NCBI GenBank assembly: GCA_026400595.1
Contig: JAPLOT010000163.1
Location: forward strand, 6,135-12,265
Source of the DNA: Alphaproteobacteria bacterium
GTDB taxonomy: Bacteria > Pseudomonadota > Alphaproteobacteria > Rhizobiales > Aestuariivirgaceae
Reading direction: 5' to 3'
DNA: 6,131 nucleotides
Below the pieces are notes generated by a model, which was not told the origin of the DNA, ran no database searches, and saw only the letters and a list, made by a program, of their open reading frames with translations. This document shows, piece after piece, positions 1-5,339 of this stretch. The stretch's first letter is position 1; every line of letters starts with the position of its first letter. The translations under genes were made by a program, and so were the position numbers.

Positions 1-185
1 GGGTCCTCTCCAAAATCCTCGGGCCTGACCTTGTTGCCGGTCGCTGCTGCAATCTTCCGGGCCAGCTCCAGCGAGGGCTGGGCCCCGGCCACGAGCTGGG
101 AGACCCGGCCCTGGGTAATGCCCAGCCGCCGGGCCAGTTCGGATTGCGAGGTACCGCTATTAGCGAGCCAGGCACTCAGTTTCAT
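1..185 (-). CDS. Cro/CI-type (YdaS-like) helix-turn-helix regulator, C-terminus off the window
   Basis: Small DNA-binding regulator; the first 61 codons are visible and the 3' end lies beyond the left edge. The ATG is at 185-183. The protein begins MKLSAWLANSG and has a helix-turn-helix: SQSELARRLG (about residues 13-22) as the supporting helix and TQGRVSQLVAG (24-34) as the recognition helix. SLELARKIAAATG (38-50) and VRPEDF (53-58) follow, an arrangement typical of Cro/CI repressors and especially the YdaS-like group, where the phrase after 'ATG' commonly reads 'V..DLRPD'. Such proteins are usually short (60-90 residues), so most of this one is probably present. It is transcribed away from the M19 peptidase gene with an 82-nt gap that carries its own promoter candidate. 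No Shine-Dalgarno sequence precedes the ATG. A prophage or toxin-antitoxin origin is possible, but no partner gene is visible. Fold confidence is high; biological role is unknown. Confidence 0.85.
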   Translation of the reverse strand, partial: MKLSAWLANSGTSQSELARRLGITQGRVSQLVAGAQPSLELARKIAAATGNKVRPEDFGED

Positions 186-191
186 CAAGAA

Positions 192-221
192 TTATTAGCA
201 CTACTAATAGCCGAAAGGCAA
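192..221 (-). promoter_or_regulatory. Candidate sigma70-type promoter for the HTH gene, overlapping the operator
   Basis: On the minus strand, TTGCCT at 221-216 is followed after 18 nt by TAATAA at 197-192. The -10 box sits inside the palindrome, so a bound repressor would block polymerase. A start about 7 nt past the -10 box falls at or next to the ATG (185), which would give a leaderless or nearly leaderless mRNA and fits the missing ribosome-binding site. Confidence 0.45.
193..209. promoter_or_regulatory. 17-bp palindromic operator candidate upstream of the HTH gene
   Basis: The plus strand reads TATTAGCACTACTAATA. Seven of the eight base pairs around the central base are symmetric, with outer arms TATTAG/CTAATA perfect. 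It ends 7 nt before the regulator's ATG and is strikingly AT-rich in a GC-rich background. A half-symmetric site of this size next to a Cro/CI-type gene is what autorepression would need. Binding by this protein is inferred, not shown. Confidence 0.6.
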
Positions 222-267
222 GTCCTTGCGGCGCATGCGCAGCAGCGATCCCGGCCATAGCCGCCGC

Positions 268-1308
268 CTAGCCGATCGTGCGTTCCAGCGTCTTCAGCCA
301 GTTCTCGTGGGCGATCTTGGAGACAAGGGCATCACCGAAACCATGGATGCGCATCGCGGCCAGCAAAATGGGCAGGCCGGTGGCATCGCCGATCTGGGCC
401 GGCAGGCGGCAGCCGTCGAAATCGGAGCCGAAGCCGACATGATCCTCGCCCGCCAGGCTGATCATGTGATCGAGATGGCGCATCATGCTGTCGAGGCCGT
501 TCTCGCTCATCCACTTGCCATCGGCGCGCAGGAAGCCATTGGCGAAGTTCAGGCCCACCATGCCCTTGCTTTCGCCGATGGCACGCAGCTGATCGTCGGT
601 GAGATTGCGCGAGGAGGCGGACAGCGCATGGGCATTCGAATGCGTTGCGACCAGCGGCGCGCTGCTGATCTCGGCCACATCCCAGAAGCCGCGCGCGTTC
701 AGGTGCGAGAGATCCACCAGAATGCCAAGCTGGTTGCAGCGCCGCACCAGGGCCCTGCCACGCGTGGTCAGGCCTGGCCCGGTATCGGGCGATGACGGGA
801 AGCGGAAGGGCACGCCATGGCCAAAGACGTTGGAGCGGCTCCACACCGGCCCGATGGAGCGCAGGCCCGCCTGGTAGAGAACGTCGAGTGCCTGCAGGTC
901 GCCGTCGATCGGCTCAGCGCCCTCGATGTGAAGGATCGCGGCCACCTGTCCGGCCGCCATGGCGGCACGGACGTCTGCCGTGCTGCGGCACAGCCTGAAG
1001 CGGCCTTGCGCGGCCTCTTCCATCCGAAACAGCAGCGATGCCATTTCCATCGTCGCGGCCAGCGCCATGGGCTGGCGCACTTCGCCCGCGAGCGGCGGGT
1101 TCACGTCGTCGTCGTCCACCCAGTCCTTGTCTTCGGGGCTGGGCACGAAGATGGCGAAGAATCCGCCTGCAAAGCCGCCACGCTGCATGCGCGGCAGGTC
1201 GAGGTGGCCCTTGCCATCGCCTTCGACAAAGTCGCGCAGCGGATCGCCCTCGGTCTTGCTCCACAGCCGCAGCAGCAGGTCATTGTGGCCGTCGAATACC
1301 GGAATCAT
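268..1308 (-). CDS. Membrane-dipeptidase family (peptidase M19) dipeptidase
   Basis: A 346-residue zinc dipeptidase of the renal-dipeptidase/M19 family, which cleaves dipeptides and often accepts a D-residue at the C-terminal position. All family metal-site elements are visible: the N-terminal FDGHND (H8, D10), HIEGAE with the bridging glutamate E129, DLSH with H202, ATHSNAHAL with H223, and GSDFDG with D296/D298. Length matches the family. The reading frame is open further upstream, but that part lies inside the sod gene in another frame and has no family similarity. The ATG at 1308-1306 puts DGHND at the N-terminus as in known members; an AGGGAG about 13 nt upstream is a distant ribosome site. 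There is no signal peptide, so it is probably cytoplasmic, unlike the lipid-anchored mammalian enzyme. It lies 86 nt downstream of sod in the same direction with no clear promoter between, so it may depend on sod readthrough. The natural substrate cannot be read from sequence. Confidence 0.93.
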   Translation of the reverse strand: MIPVFDGHNDLLLRLWSKTEGDPLRDFVEGDGKGHLDLPRMQRGGFAGGFFAIFVPSPEDKDWVDDDDVNPPLAGEVRQPMALAATMEMASLLFRMEEAAQGRFRLCRSTADVRAAMAAGQVAAILHIEGAEPIDGDLQALDVLYQAGLRSIGPVWSRSNVFGHGVPFRFPSSPDTGPGLTTRGRALVRRCNQLGILVDLSHLNARGFWDVAEISSAPLVATHSNAHALSASSRNLTDDQLRAIGESKGMVGLNFANGFLRADGKWMSENGLDSMMRHLDHMISLAGEDHVGFGSDFDGCRLPAQIGDATGLPILLAAMRIHGFGDALVSKIAHENWLKTLERTIG

Positions 1309-1337
1309 GCGTGGCGACTGGCTCCCTGAACGGATGA

Positions 1338-1366
1338 CGGCCGGAACGCGTTGGACGCCCCGGCCG
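1338..1366. terminator. Strong GC hairpin between sod and the M19 peptidase gene, no T-tract
   Basis: An inverted repeat forms an 11-bp stem (two of the pairs G-U on the minus-strand RNA) around a 7-nt loop. The outer seven pairs, CGGCCGG/CCGGCCG, are perfect. It begins 28 nt past the sod stop codon in the direction of transcription. No run of T follows on either strand, so it is not a classical intrinsic terminator. It could be a partial terminator or a 3'-end stabiliser for the sod message that lowers expression of the peptidase downstream. Confidence 0.4.
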
Positions 1367-1394
1367 CCGCTCGTATCGTCTGGCGATGAAGGCC

Positions 1395-1994
1395 TCAGGC
1401 CTTGGCGTGCATCTCGGCGACATAGTCCCAGTTGACCAGGTTGTCGACGAAGGCTTCGAGATATTTCTGCCGCAGGTTGCGGTAGTCGATGTAGTAGCTG
1501 TGCTCCCACACGTCGCAGCCGAGGATCGGCGCGGCGCCGTGCATGAGGGGGTTCTCGCCGTTCGGCGTCTTGGTGATGACCAGCTTGCCGTCCTTCACCG
1601 AGATCCAGCACCAGCCCGAGCCAAACTGGGTGAGGCCGGCCTGGACGAAATCCGTCCGCATCTTGTCGTAGCCGCCAAGGTCGCTGTCGATCGCAGCGGC
1701 GAGCTTGCCCGGGATCTTCTTGCCGCCGCCATTGGGCTTCATCCAGTTCCAGAAATGGATGTGGTTGTAGTGCTGGCCCACGTTGTTGACGAGGCCGGCG
1801 ATCTTTTCGGCGTAGGCAGTCTTGCAGATCTCCTCGATCGACTTGGAGGCCAGCGGGCTGTCCTTCAGCAGGTTGTTGCCGTTGGTCACATAGGCCATGT
1901 GATGCTTGTCGTGGTGATACTCGAGGGTTTCCTTCGACATGTAGGGTCCCAGCGCATCATAAGCATATGGCAGGGCGGGAAGTTCCAGAGCCAT
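1395..1994 (-). CDS. sodB: Superoxide dismutase, Fe type (Fe/Mn family)
   Basis: A 199-residue enzyme that converts superoxide to oxygen and hydrogen peroxide; cytosolic, with no signal peptide. It starts MALELPALPYAYDAL, the standard N-terminus of the family. The four metal ligands are H27 (in EYHHDKHH), H78 (in QHYNHIHFW), D161 and H165 (in DVWEHSYYIDY). The residue that tunes metal choice is Q74, four before H78 (the position of Gln69 in E. coli SodB), and the place where Mn enzymes carry their glutamine is a glycine (G146 in TPNGENPL). This is the Fe-type pattern; a cambialistic enzyme cannot be excluded. The ATG at 1994-1992 is preceded by an excellent AAGGAGGA (2008-2001) with 6 nt spacing. 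It is divergent from the cupin gene and upstream of the M19 peptidase gene. Confidence 0.97.
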   Translation of the reverse strand: MALELPALPYAYDALGPYMSKETLEYHHDKHHMAYVTNGNNLLKDSPLASKSIEEICKTAYAEKIAGLVNNVGQHYNHIHFWNWMKPNGGGKKIPGKLAAAIDSDLGGYDKMRTDFVQAGLTQFGSGWCWISVKDGKLVITKTPNGENPLMHGAAPILGCDVWEHSYYIDYRNLRQKYLEAFVDNLVNWDYVAEMHAKA

Positions 1995-2021
1995 CGTCGT
2001 TCCTCCTTGAAATGGAAGCCA

Positions 2022-2050
2022 TATCTAGTCGCTGAGGGTTGAAACCGCAA
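2022..2050 (-). promoter_or_regulatory. Candidate sod promoter
   Basis: On the minus strand, TTGCGG (2050-2045) and TAGATA (2027-2022) are separated by exactly 17 nt. A start near 2015 would give a leader of about 20 nt containing the strong AAGGAGGA site. The spacing and position are good, but the match is by eye only. I see no convincing Fur or OxyR/SoxR site in the 89-nt gap. Confidence 0.5.
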
Positions 2051-2066
2051 GCAAGGAGGCTATGGT
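2039..2066 (+). promoter_or_regulatory. Weak candidate promoter for the cupin-exporter pair
   Basis: The plus strand has TTGAAA (2039-2044), a 16-nt spacer and TATGGT (2061-2066). A start near 2073 would coincide with the cupin gene's ribosome site AGAGG (2073-2077), giving a very short leader. The -35 box overlaps the spacer of the opposing sod promoter candidate, so the two could interfere. The support is weak. Confidence 0.25.
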
Positions 2067-2083
2067 CGGTTCAGAGGTGACCC

Positions 2084-2821
2084 ATGTCGAAACCATCGAT
2101 CATTCCCGTGAACCCCGCCGCGCCCCTGGAGGACTGGCCGCCCTTCACGGCAGCCGAGATCGCTTCCGGCGCCCGCGCCCAGAAAGGCCTGATGCTGTTC
2201 GAGGATAAGGCGCGCGGCCTCTCGGTGGGCGTCTGGGAGATGGAGGCCAATGAAAGCCACTGGATGGACTATCCGGTCAATGAATTCATGACCGTTCTCG
2301 ACGGCGAGGTGGTGATCGAGGAGGAGGGTCGCAAGGTCTCCGTGAAGGCGGGAGAAAGCTTCATCCTGCCCAAGGGCCTGCGCTGCCGCTGGACCCAGCC
2401 CGGACGGGTGCGCAAGATTTTCGTGATCTTCGACGACCCTTCGGGTTTGAGGAACGCCGGTCCGCTGCAAACCCTGAAGATTGATCCGAACGCGAAGCTC
2501 GCACCGTCGACGCCACCCTCTGCCGACATGCTTCTCTCGCCGGTTCCAGTCCAGCACACGAAGGATTATTTCGGGGATGCAACGGGTCAGCTCTCGATCG
2601 GCGTCTGGGACACGACGGGCTATCGCCGCAAGCTCATCGACTTTCCGCGCCACGAACTCATGCATCTCCTTGAAGGCAGCGTCACCTTCACGGACGATGC
2701 CGGCCGCAGCCAGACCTTCGAGGCGGGCGACACCTTCTTCGTGCCGCTGGGCACGCCCAATGCCTGGACCTCGGAGGTTTATCTCCGCAAGATCTTCGTG
2801 ATCTTCCAGCCCAAGGCCTGA
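2084..2821 (+). CDS. Bicupin protein with two DUF861 (Cupin_3) domains
   Basis: A 245-residue protein made of two homologous cupin barrels, about residues 45-119 and 169-244. The copies align along their length: LSVGVW (46-51) with LSIGVW (170-175), YPVNEFMTVLDGEV (63-76) with FPRHELMHLLEGSV (188-200), KAGESFILP (88-96) with EAGDTFFVP (213-221), and RKIFVIF ending each one. This is the Cupin_3/DUF861 family, which includes AllE-like (S)-ureidoglycine aminohydrolase relatives. In the first copy the usual metal histidines are largely absent (N66, E67), while the second keeps H190, E191 and H194, so only the second may bind metal. The enzymatic activity is unknown, and I do not call it AllE. The ATG is fixed by an in-frame TGA just upstream (2078-2080), and GAGG (2074-2077) lies 6 nt before it. 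No signal peptide. Only 8 nt separate its stop from the exporter gene, so the two are probably co-transcribed. Confidence 0.88.
   Translation: MSKPSIIPVNPAAPLEDWPPFTAAEIASGARAQKGLMLFEDKARGLSVGVWEMEANESHWMDYPVNEFMTVLDGEVVIEEEGRKVSVKAGESFILPKGLRCRWTQPGRVRKIFVIFDDPSGLRNAGPLQTLKIDPNAKLAPSTPPSADMLLSPVPVQHTKDYFGDATGQLSIGVWDTTGYRRKLIDFPRHELMHLLEGSVTFTDDAGRSQTFEAGDTFFVPLGTPNAWTSEVYLRKIFVIFQPKA
2411..2806 (+). repeat. In-frame direct repeat ending each cupin domain
   Basis: Two 21-nt copies, at 2411-2431 and 2786-2806, differ at one base and are spaced 375 nt (125 codons) apart. Both encode RKIFVIF, the last strand of a cupin domain. The rest of the two domains has diverged far more at the DNA level. 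The span given covers both copies and the DNA between them. Confidence 0.7.
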
Positions 2822-2829
2822 GTTGACGC

Positions 2830-3606
2830 GTGGACCTTGATCTCATCGCCATCCTCACCGGAGTGGCCTTTGTCGCGGGCTTCGTCGACTCCATTGCCGG
2901 AGGCGGCGGTCTTCTGGCATTGCCGGCCCTGCTGGTGGCGGGACTCGACCCGGTCTCGGCGCTGGCCACCAACAAGCTGCAGGGCAGCTTCGGCACCGGC
3001 TCCGCGGTGATCGCCTATGCCCGGCAACGCCATATCGACTTCCGGCGCAGCCTGCCGATGGTGGCAACGACATTCATCGGAGCCGTGCTGGGTGTGCTCG
3101 CCGTGAAGTTCGCGCCGACATCGCTGCTCTCGGCCATCCTTCCCGTGCTGCTCATCGTCATGGCCATCTATTTCGCGCTGTCGCGCCGCCTGTCAAACGA
3201 GGATGCGCGGCCGCGCATGAGCGAGAAGACCTTCGTGCGCAGCGTGGCGCCCGGCTTCGGATTCTATGACGGCATCTTCGGTCCGGGCGCGGGTTCCTTC
3301 TATCTGCTCGGTTTCGTCACGTTGCTCGGCTACGGCGTGGTGCGGGCCTCGGCCCACACGCGGCTGCTGAACTTCACCTCGAATATCGCCTCCCTCGTCA
3401 CCTTCGCGGCCTCGGGAAAGATCATCTGGACACTGGGGCTCGCGATGGGAGCGGGACAATTCCTGGGCGCGCAGCTGGGTTCGCGGCTTGCCATCGCGCA
3501 TGGCGCGCGGATCATCCGGCCGCTGCTTGTTCTGGTATGCTGCGGCATGGCGCTGCGGCTGCTGCTCGATCCAGCCAATCCGATCACCAACTTCTTCGTG
3601 AAGTGA
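2830..3606 (+). CDS. TSUP family (TauE/SafE-like) membrane exporter
   Basis: A 258-residue multi-pass inner-membrane protein of the TSUP family, whose members move sulfite, sulfoacetate, taurine or other small organic anions. Hydrophobic stretches lie near residues 5-35, 76-95, 98-118, 137-165, 184-220 and 230-248, about eight helices in all. The family's two-fold internal repeat is plain: GFVDSIAGGGG (17-27) followed by SALATNKLQGS in the first half, and GFYDGIFGPGAG (144-155) followed by SAHTRLLNFTS in the second. The start is GTG (2830-2832), giving MDLDLIAILTGVAF, a normal N-terminus for the family. There is no strong ribosome site, only a distant AAGG, so translation is probably coupled to the cupin gene 8 nt upstream. 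The substrate is unknown; no sulfur or taurine genes are in view. The stop codon lies inside a hairpin shared with the opposing GNAT gene. Confidence 0.9.
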   Translation: MDLDLIAILTGVAFVAGFVDSIAGGGGLLALPALLVAGLDPVSALATNKLQGSFGTGSAVIAYARQRHIDFRRSLPMVATTFIGAVLGVLAVKFAPTSLLSAILPVLLIVMAIYFALSRRLSNEDARPRMSEKTFVRSVAPGFGFYDGIFGPGAGSFYLLGFVTLLGYGVVRASAHTRLLNFTSNIASLVTFAASGKIIWTLGLAMGAGQFLGAQLGSRLAIAHGARIIRPLLVLVCCGMALRLLLDPANPITNFFVK

Positions 3607-3624
3607 GCCGTGCGACCGGCTCAC
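3603..3624. terminator. Bidirectional hairpin at the convergent gene ends, containing both stop codons
   Basis: GTGAGCCG (3603-3610) and CGGCTCAC (3617-3624) form a perfect 8-bp stem with a 6-nt loop. The exporter's TGA (3604-3606) is in the left arm and the acetyltransferase's TGA (3623-3621 on the minus strand) is in the right arm, so one palindrome supplies both stops. No T-tract follows on either strand, which argues against strong intrinsic termination. It may instead protect 3' ends or assist Rho-dependent termination. Confidence 0.45.
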
Positions 3625-4082
3625 GCCAGCCGCTTCTCCATGAAGACGCTGTTGGGATCATCCGTCGGGTAATCGCCGAACGCCTCGCGCAGCGCATAGC
3701 CCAGCTTGCGGTAGAGGCCGATGGCTTCCGGCTGATGGATGCCGGTCTCGAGCCTTGCGACCGTCATGCCCGCCGCGCGGGCCTCGTCCTCGATCCGGTC
3801 CATCAGCCTCTTGGCAAGGCCCAGGCCGCGCGCCTGCGGGCTCACATAGACGCGCTTGATCTCGGCATAGTCCGCATGCAGCCAGCAGCCGCCGCACCCC
3901 AGCGTCTGCGCGTCGACGCGGGCGGCGAAGAAGCGCATCTCGGGCCGGCGCAGCGTCTCGATGTCGAGCAGATGATTGCTCTCCGCCGGATAGAGCGGGA
4001 TCATGTAGGCGTCGAGCGCTTCGATCAGCACACGGACGGATGGATCCGCCGGGTCCGTGAGCGCGATGACGACCTCGCTCAC
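3621..4082 (-). CDS. GNAT family N-acetyltransferase
   Basis: A 153-residue acetyl-CoA-dependent acetyltransferase of the GNAT fold, probably cytosolic. Motif A with the acetyl-CoA pyrophosphate loop is at residues 77-94: RVYVSPQARGLGLAKRLM, with the Q-x-x-G-x-G signature at Q83-G88. Motif B, LETGIHQPEAIGLYRKLGY (111-129), includes the conserved tyrosine near its end. The LYPAESNHLLD segment (30-40) is typical of a common group of small uncharacterised bacterial GNATs. The start is GTG (4082-4080), which overlaps the gcdH stop as GTGA; with no good ribosome site, translation is most likely coupled to gcdH. The acceptor could be a small amine, an amino acid or a protein, and the sequence does not decide. 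The stop lies in the hairpin shared with the converging exporter gene. Confidence 0.9.
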   Translation of the reverse strand: MSEVVIALTDPADPSVRVLIEALDAYMIPLYPAESNHLLDIETLRRPEMRFFAARVDAQTLGCGGCWLHADYAEIKRVYVSPQARGLGLAKRLMDRIEDEARAAGMTVARLETGIHQPEAIGLYRKLGYALREAFGDYPTDDPNSVFMEKRLA

Positions 4083-5257
4083 TGGAAGGCCTGGATCCCG
4101 GTCTGGGCACGGCCCAGGATCAGGGCATGCACGTCGTGGGTGCCTTCGTAGGTGTTCACCGTCTCAAGGTTCACCATGTGGCGGATGACGTGATACTCTT
4201 CCGAGATGCCGTTGCCGCCGTGCATGTCGCGGGCCATGCGCGCGATGTCCAGAGCCTTGCCGCAATTGTTGCGCTTCATCAGCGAAATGGCAGGTGGCGC
4301 GATGGTGCCGCGCTCGAGGCCGCGGCCCAGCGCGAGGCAACCTTGCAGGCCCAGCGCGATCTCCGTCTGCATGTCGGCGAGTTTCTTCTGCACCAGCTGG
4401 TTGGCGGCCAGCGGCTTGCCGAACTGCTTGCGGTCCAGCGTGTATTGCCGCGCGCGGTGCCAGCAGTCCTCGGCCGCGCCCATCACGCCCCAGGCAATGC
4501 CGTAGCGCGCCTTGTTGAGGCAGCCGAAGGGGCCGCCGAGGCCCTTGGCATGCGGCAGCATGGCGTCTTCCGGAACTTCCACGTTGTCCAGCACGATCTC
4601 GCCAGTGATCGAGGCGCGAAGGGAGATCTTGCCGTCGATGGTGGGGGTGGAGAAGCCCTTCATGCCGCGTTCCACCACGAAGCCGCGGATGGTGCCGTCC
4701 TCGGTCTTGCCCCAGACCACCGCCACGTCGGCGATGGGCGAGTTCGAGATCCACATCTTGGAGCCGTTGAGCACATAGCCGCCCTGGACCTTGGCGGCCC
4801 GCGTCTTCATGCCGCCGGGATCGGACCCCGCATCGGGCTCGGTCAGGCCGAAGCAGCCCACCCATTCGCCGGTGGCCAGCTTCGGCAGGTACTTCTGCTT
4901 CTGCGCCTCGCTGCCATAGGCCTCGATCGGGTACATCACCAGCGAGTTCTGCACGCTCATGGCCGAACGGTAGCCGGAATCGACCCGCTCCACCTCGCGC
5001 GCCACCAGGCCATAGGCCACGTAGCCGAGGCCGGATCCGCCCCATTGCTCGGCGGTCATCACGCCGAGAAAGCCCATCTCGCCCATCTCGGTCATGATGT
5101 CGCGGTCGAAGCGCTCGTCGCGGAAGGCCGATTTCACCCGCGGCATCAGCTTGTCCTGGGCGAAATCCCGCGCCGAGTCGCGGATCATCCGTTCCTCGTC
5201 GGTCAGCTGGCTTTCGAGGTCGAGGGGGTCTTCCCAGTTGAAATCGGCGGCGGCCAT
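4079..5257 (-). CDS. gcdH: Glutaryl-CoA dehydrogenase
   Basis: A 392-residue FAD enzyme of the acyl-CoA dehydrogenase family that oxidises and decarboxylates glutaryl-CoA to crotonyl-CoA in lysine, hydroxylysine and tryptophan degradation. It matches the mitochondrial enzyme along its whole length: FNWEDPLDLESQLT (6-19), ERVDSGYRSAMSVQ (90-103), CFGLTEPDAGSDP (135-147), FGCLNKARYGIAWGV (244-258), KRNNCGKALDIAR (328-340) and VNTYEGTHDVHALILGRA (367-384). E371 in TYEGTHD is the catalytic base. E90 and R97 in ERVDSGYR correspond to the human Glu87 and Arg94 that bind the distal carboxylate, which separates this enzyme from simple acyl-CoA dehydrogenases. There is no organelle or export signal, as expected for a cytosolic bacterial form; electrons would go to ETF, whose genes are not in view. 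The ATG has AAGGAG (5269-5264) 6 nt before it. It overlaps the GNAT gene by 4 nt downstream. Confidence 0.96.
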   Translation of the reverse strand: MAAADFNWEDPLDLESQLTDEERMIRDSARDFAQDKLMPRVKSAFRDERFDRDIMTEMGEMGFLGVMTAEQWGGSGLGYVAYGLVAREVERVDSGYRSAMSVQNSLVMYPIEAYGSEAQKQKYLPKLATGEWVGCFGLTEPDAGSDPGGMKTRAAKVQGGYVLNGSKMWISNSPIADVAVVWGKTEDGTIRGFVVERGMKGFSTPTIDGKISLRASITGEIVLDNVEVPEDAMLPHAKGLGGPFGCLNKARYGIAWGVMGAAEDCWHRARQYTLDRKQFGKPLAANQLVQKKLADMQTEIALGLQGCLALGRGLERGTIAPPAISLMKRNNCGKALDIARMARDMHGGNGISEEYHVIRHMVNLETVNTYEGTHDVHALILGRAQTGIQAFQ

Positions 5258-5282
5258 GGACTGCTCCTTGAAAATCGGCCCC

Positions 5283-5311
5283 TATGAGCAACGCTCCGCG
5301 GCGTTTGTCAA
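5283..5311 (-). promoter_or_regulatory. Candidate gcdH promoter with an inverted repeat in the spacer
   Basis: A consensus -35 box, TTGACA, lies at 5311-5306 on the minus strand. After 17 nt comes CTCATA (5288-5283); CATAGG (5286-5281) at 19 nt is the alternative, and both are poor -10 boxes. A start near 5276 would give a leader of about 20 nt. The spacer carries AACGC (5290-5294) and GCGTT (5301-5305), an inverted repeat placed exactly between the boxes, as expected of an operator that adjusts a weak -10 promoter. The promoter would let gcdH be transcribed independently of the hydrolase gene upstream. Confidence 0.45.
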
Positions 5312-5339
5312 TTCGTCAGAACGTCGGTCTGGCCTGCAT

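Noticed and set aside
231..240. Perfect 10-bp palindrome GCGCATGCGC between the M19 stop and the HTH gene
   Set aside because: It has no loop and no T-tract, and short GC palindromes are common in this base composition; it is not persuasive as a terminator or operator.
226..1435. Several plus-strand open frames opposite the M19 peptidase (for example 226-795, 817-1329 and 959-1435)
   Set aside because: The peptidase frame has every catalytic motif; the opposing frames are low-complexity shadows without ribosome sites.
1309..1611. Upstream extension of the M19 peptidase frame, which would add 101 residues
   Set aside because: The added part lies inside the sod gene in another frame, has no family similarity, and would place the DGHND motif far from its normal N-terminal position.
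2062..2208. A 48-codon open frame starting just after a strong AAGGAGG (2053-2059) and overlapping the cupin start out of frame; considered as a leader peptide
   Set aside because: Only 2 nt separate the ribosome site from the ATG, which is too close for efficient initiation, and most of the frame lies inside the well-supported cupin gene.
4127..5287. A 386-codon open frame on the plus strand opposite gcdH, and a 375-codon frame on the minus strand (4164-5291)
   Set aside because: Both overlap gcdH, which has a full-length family match. Their translations are rich in Arg, Ala, His and Gly with no recognisable motif, as expected of shadow frames in GC-rich DNA.
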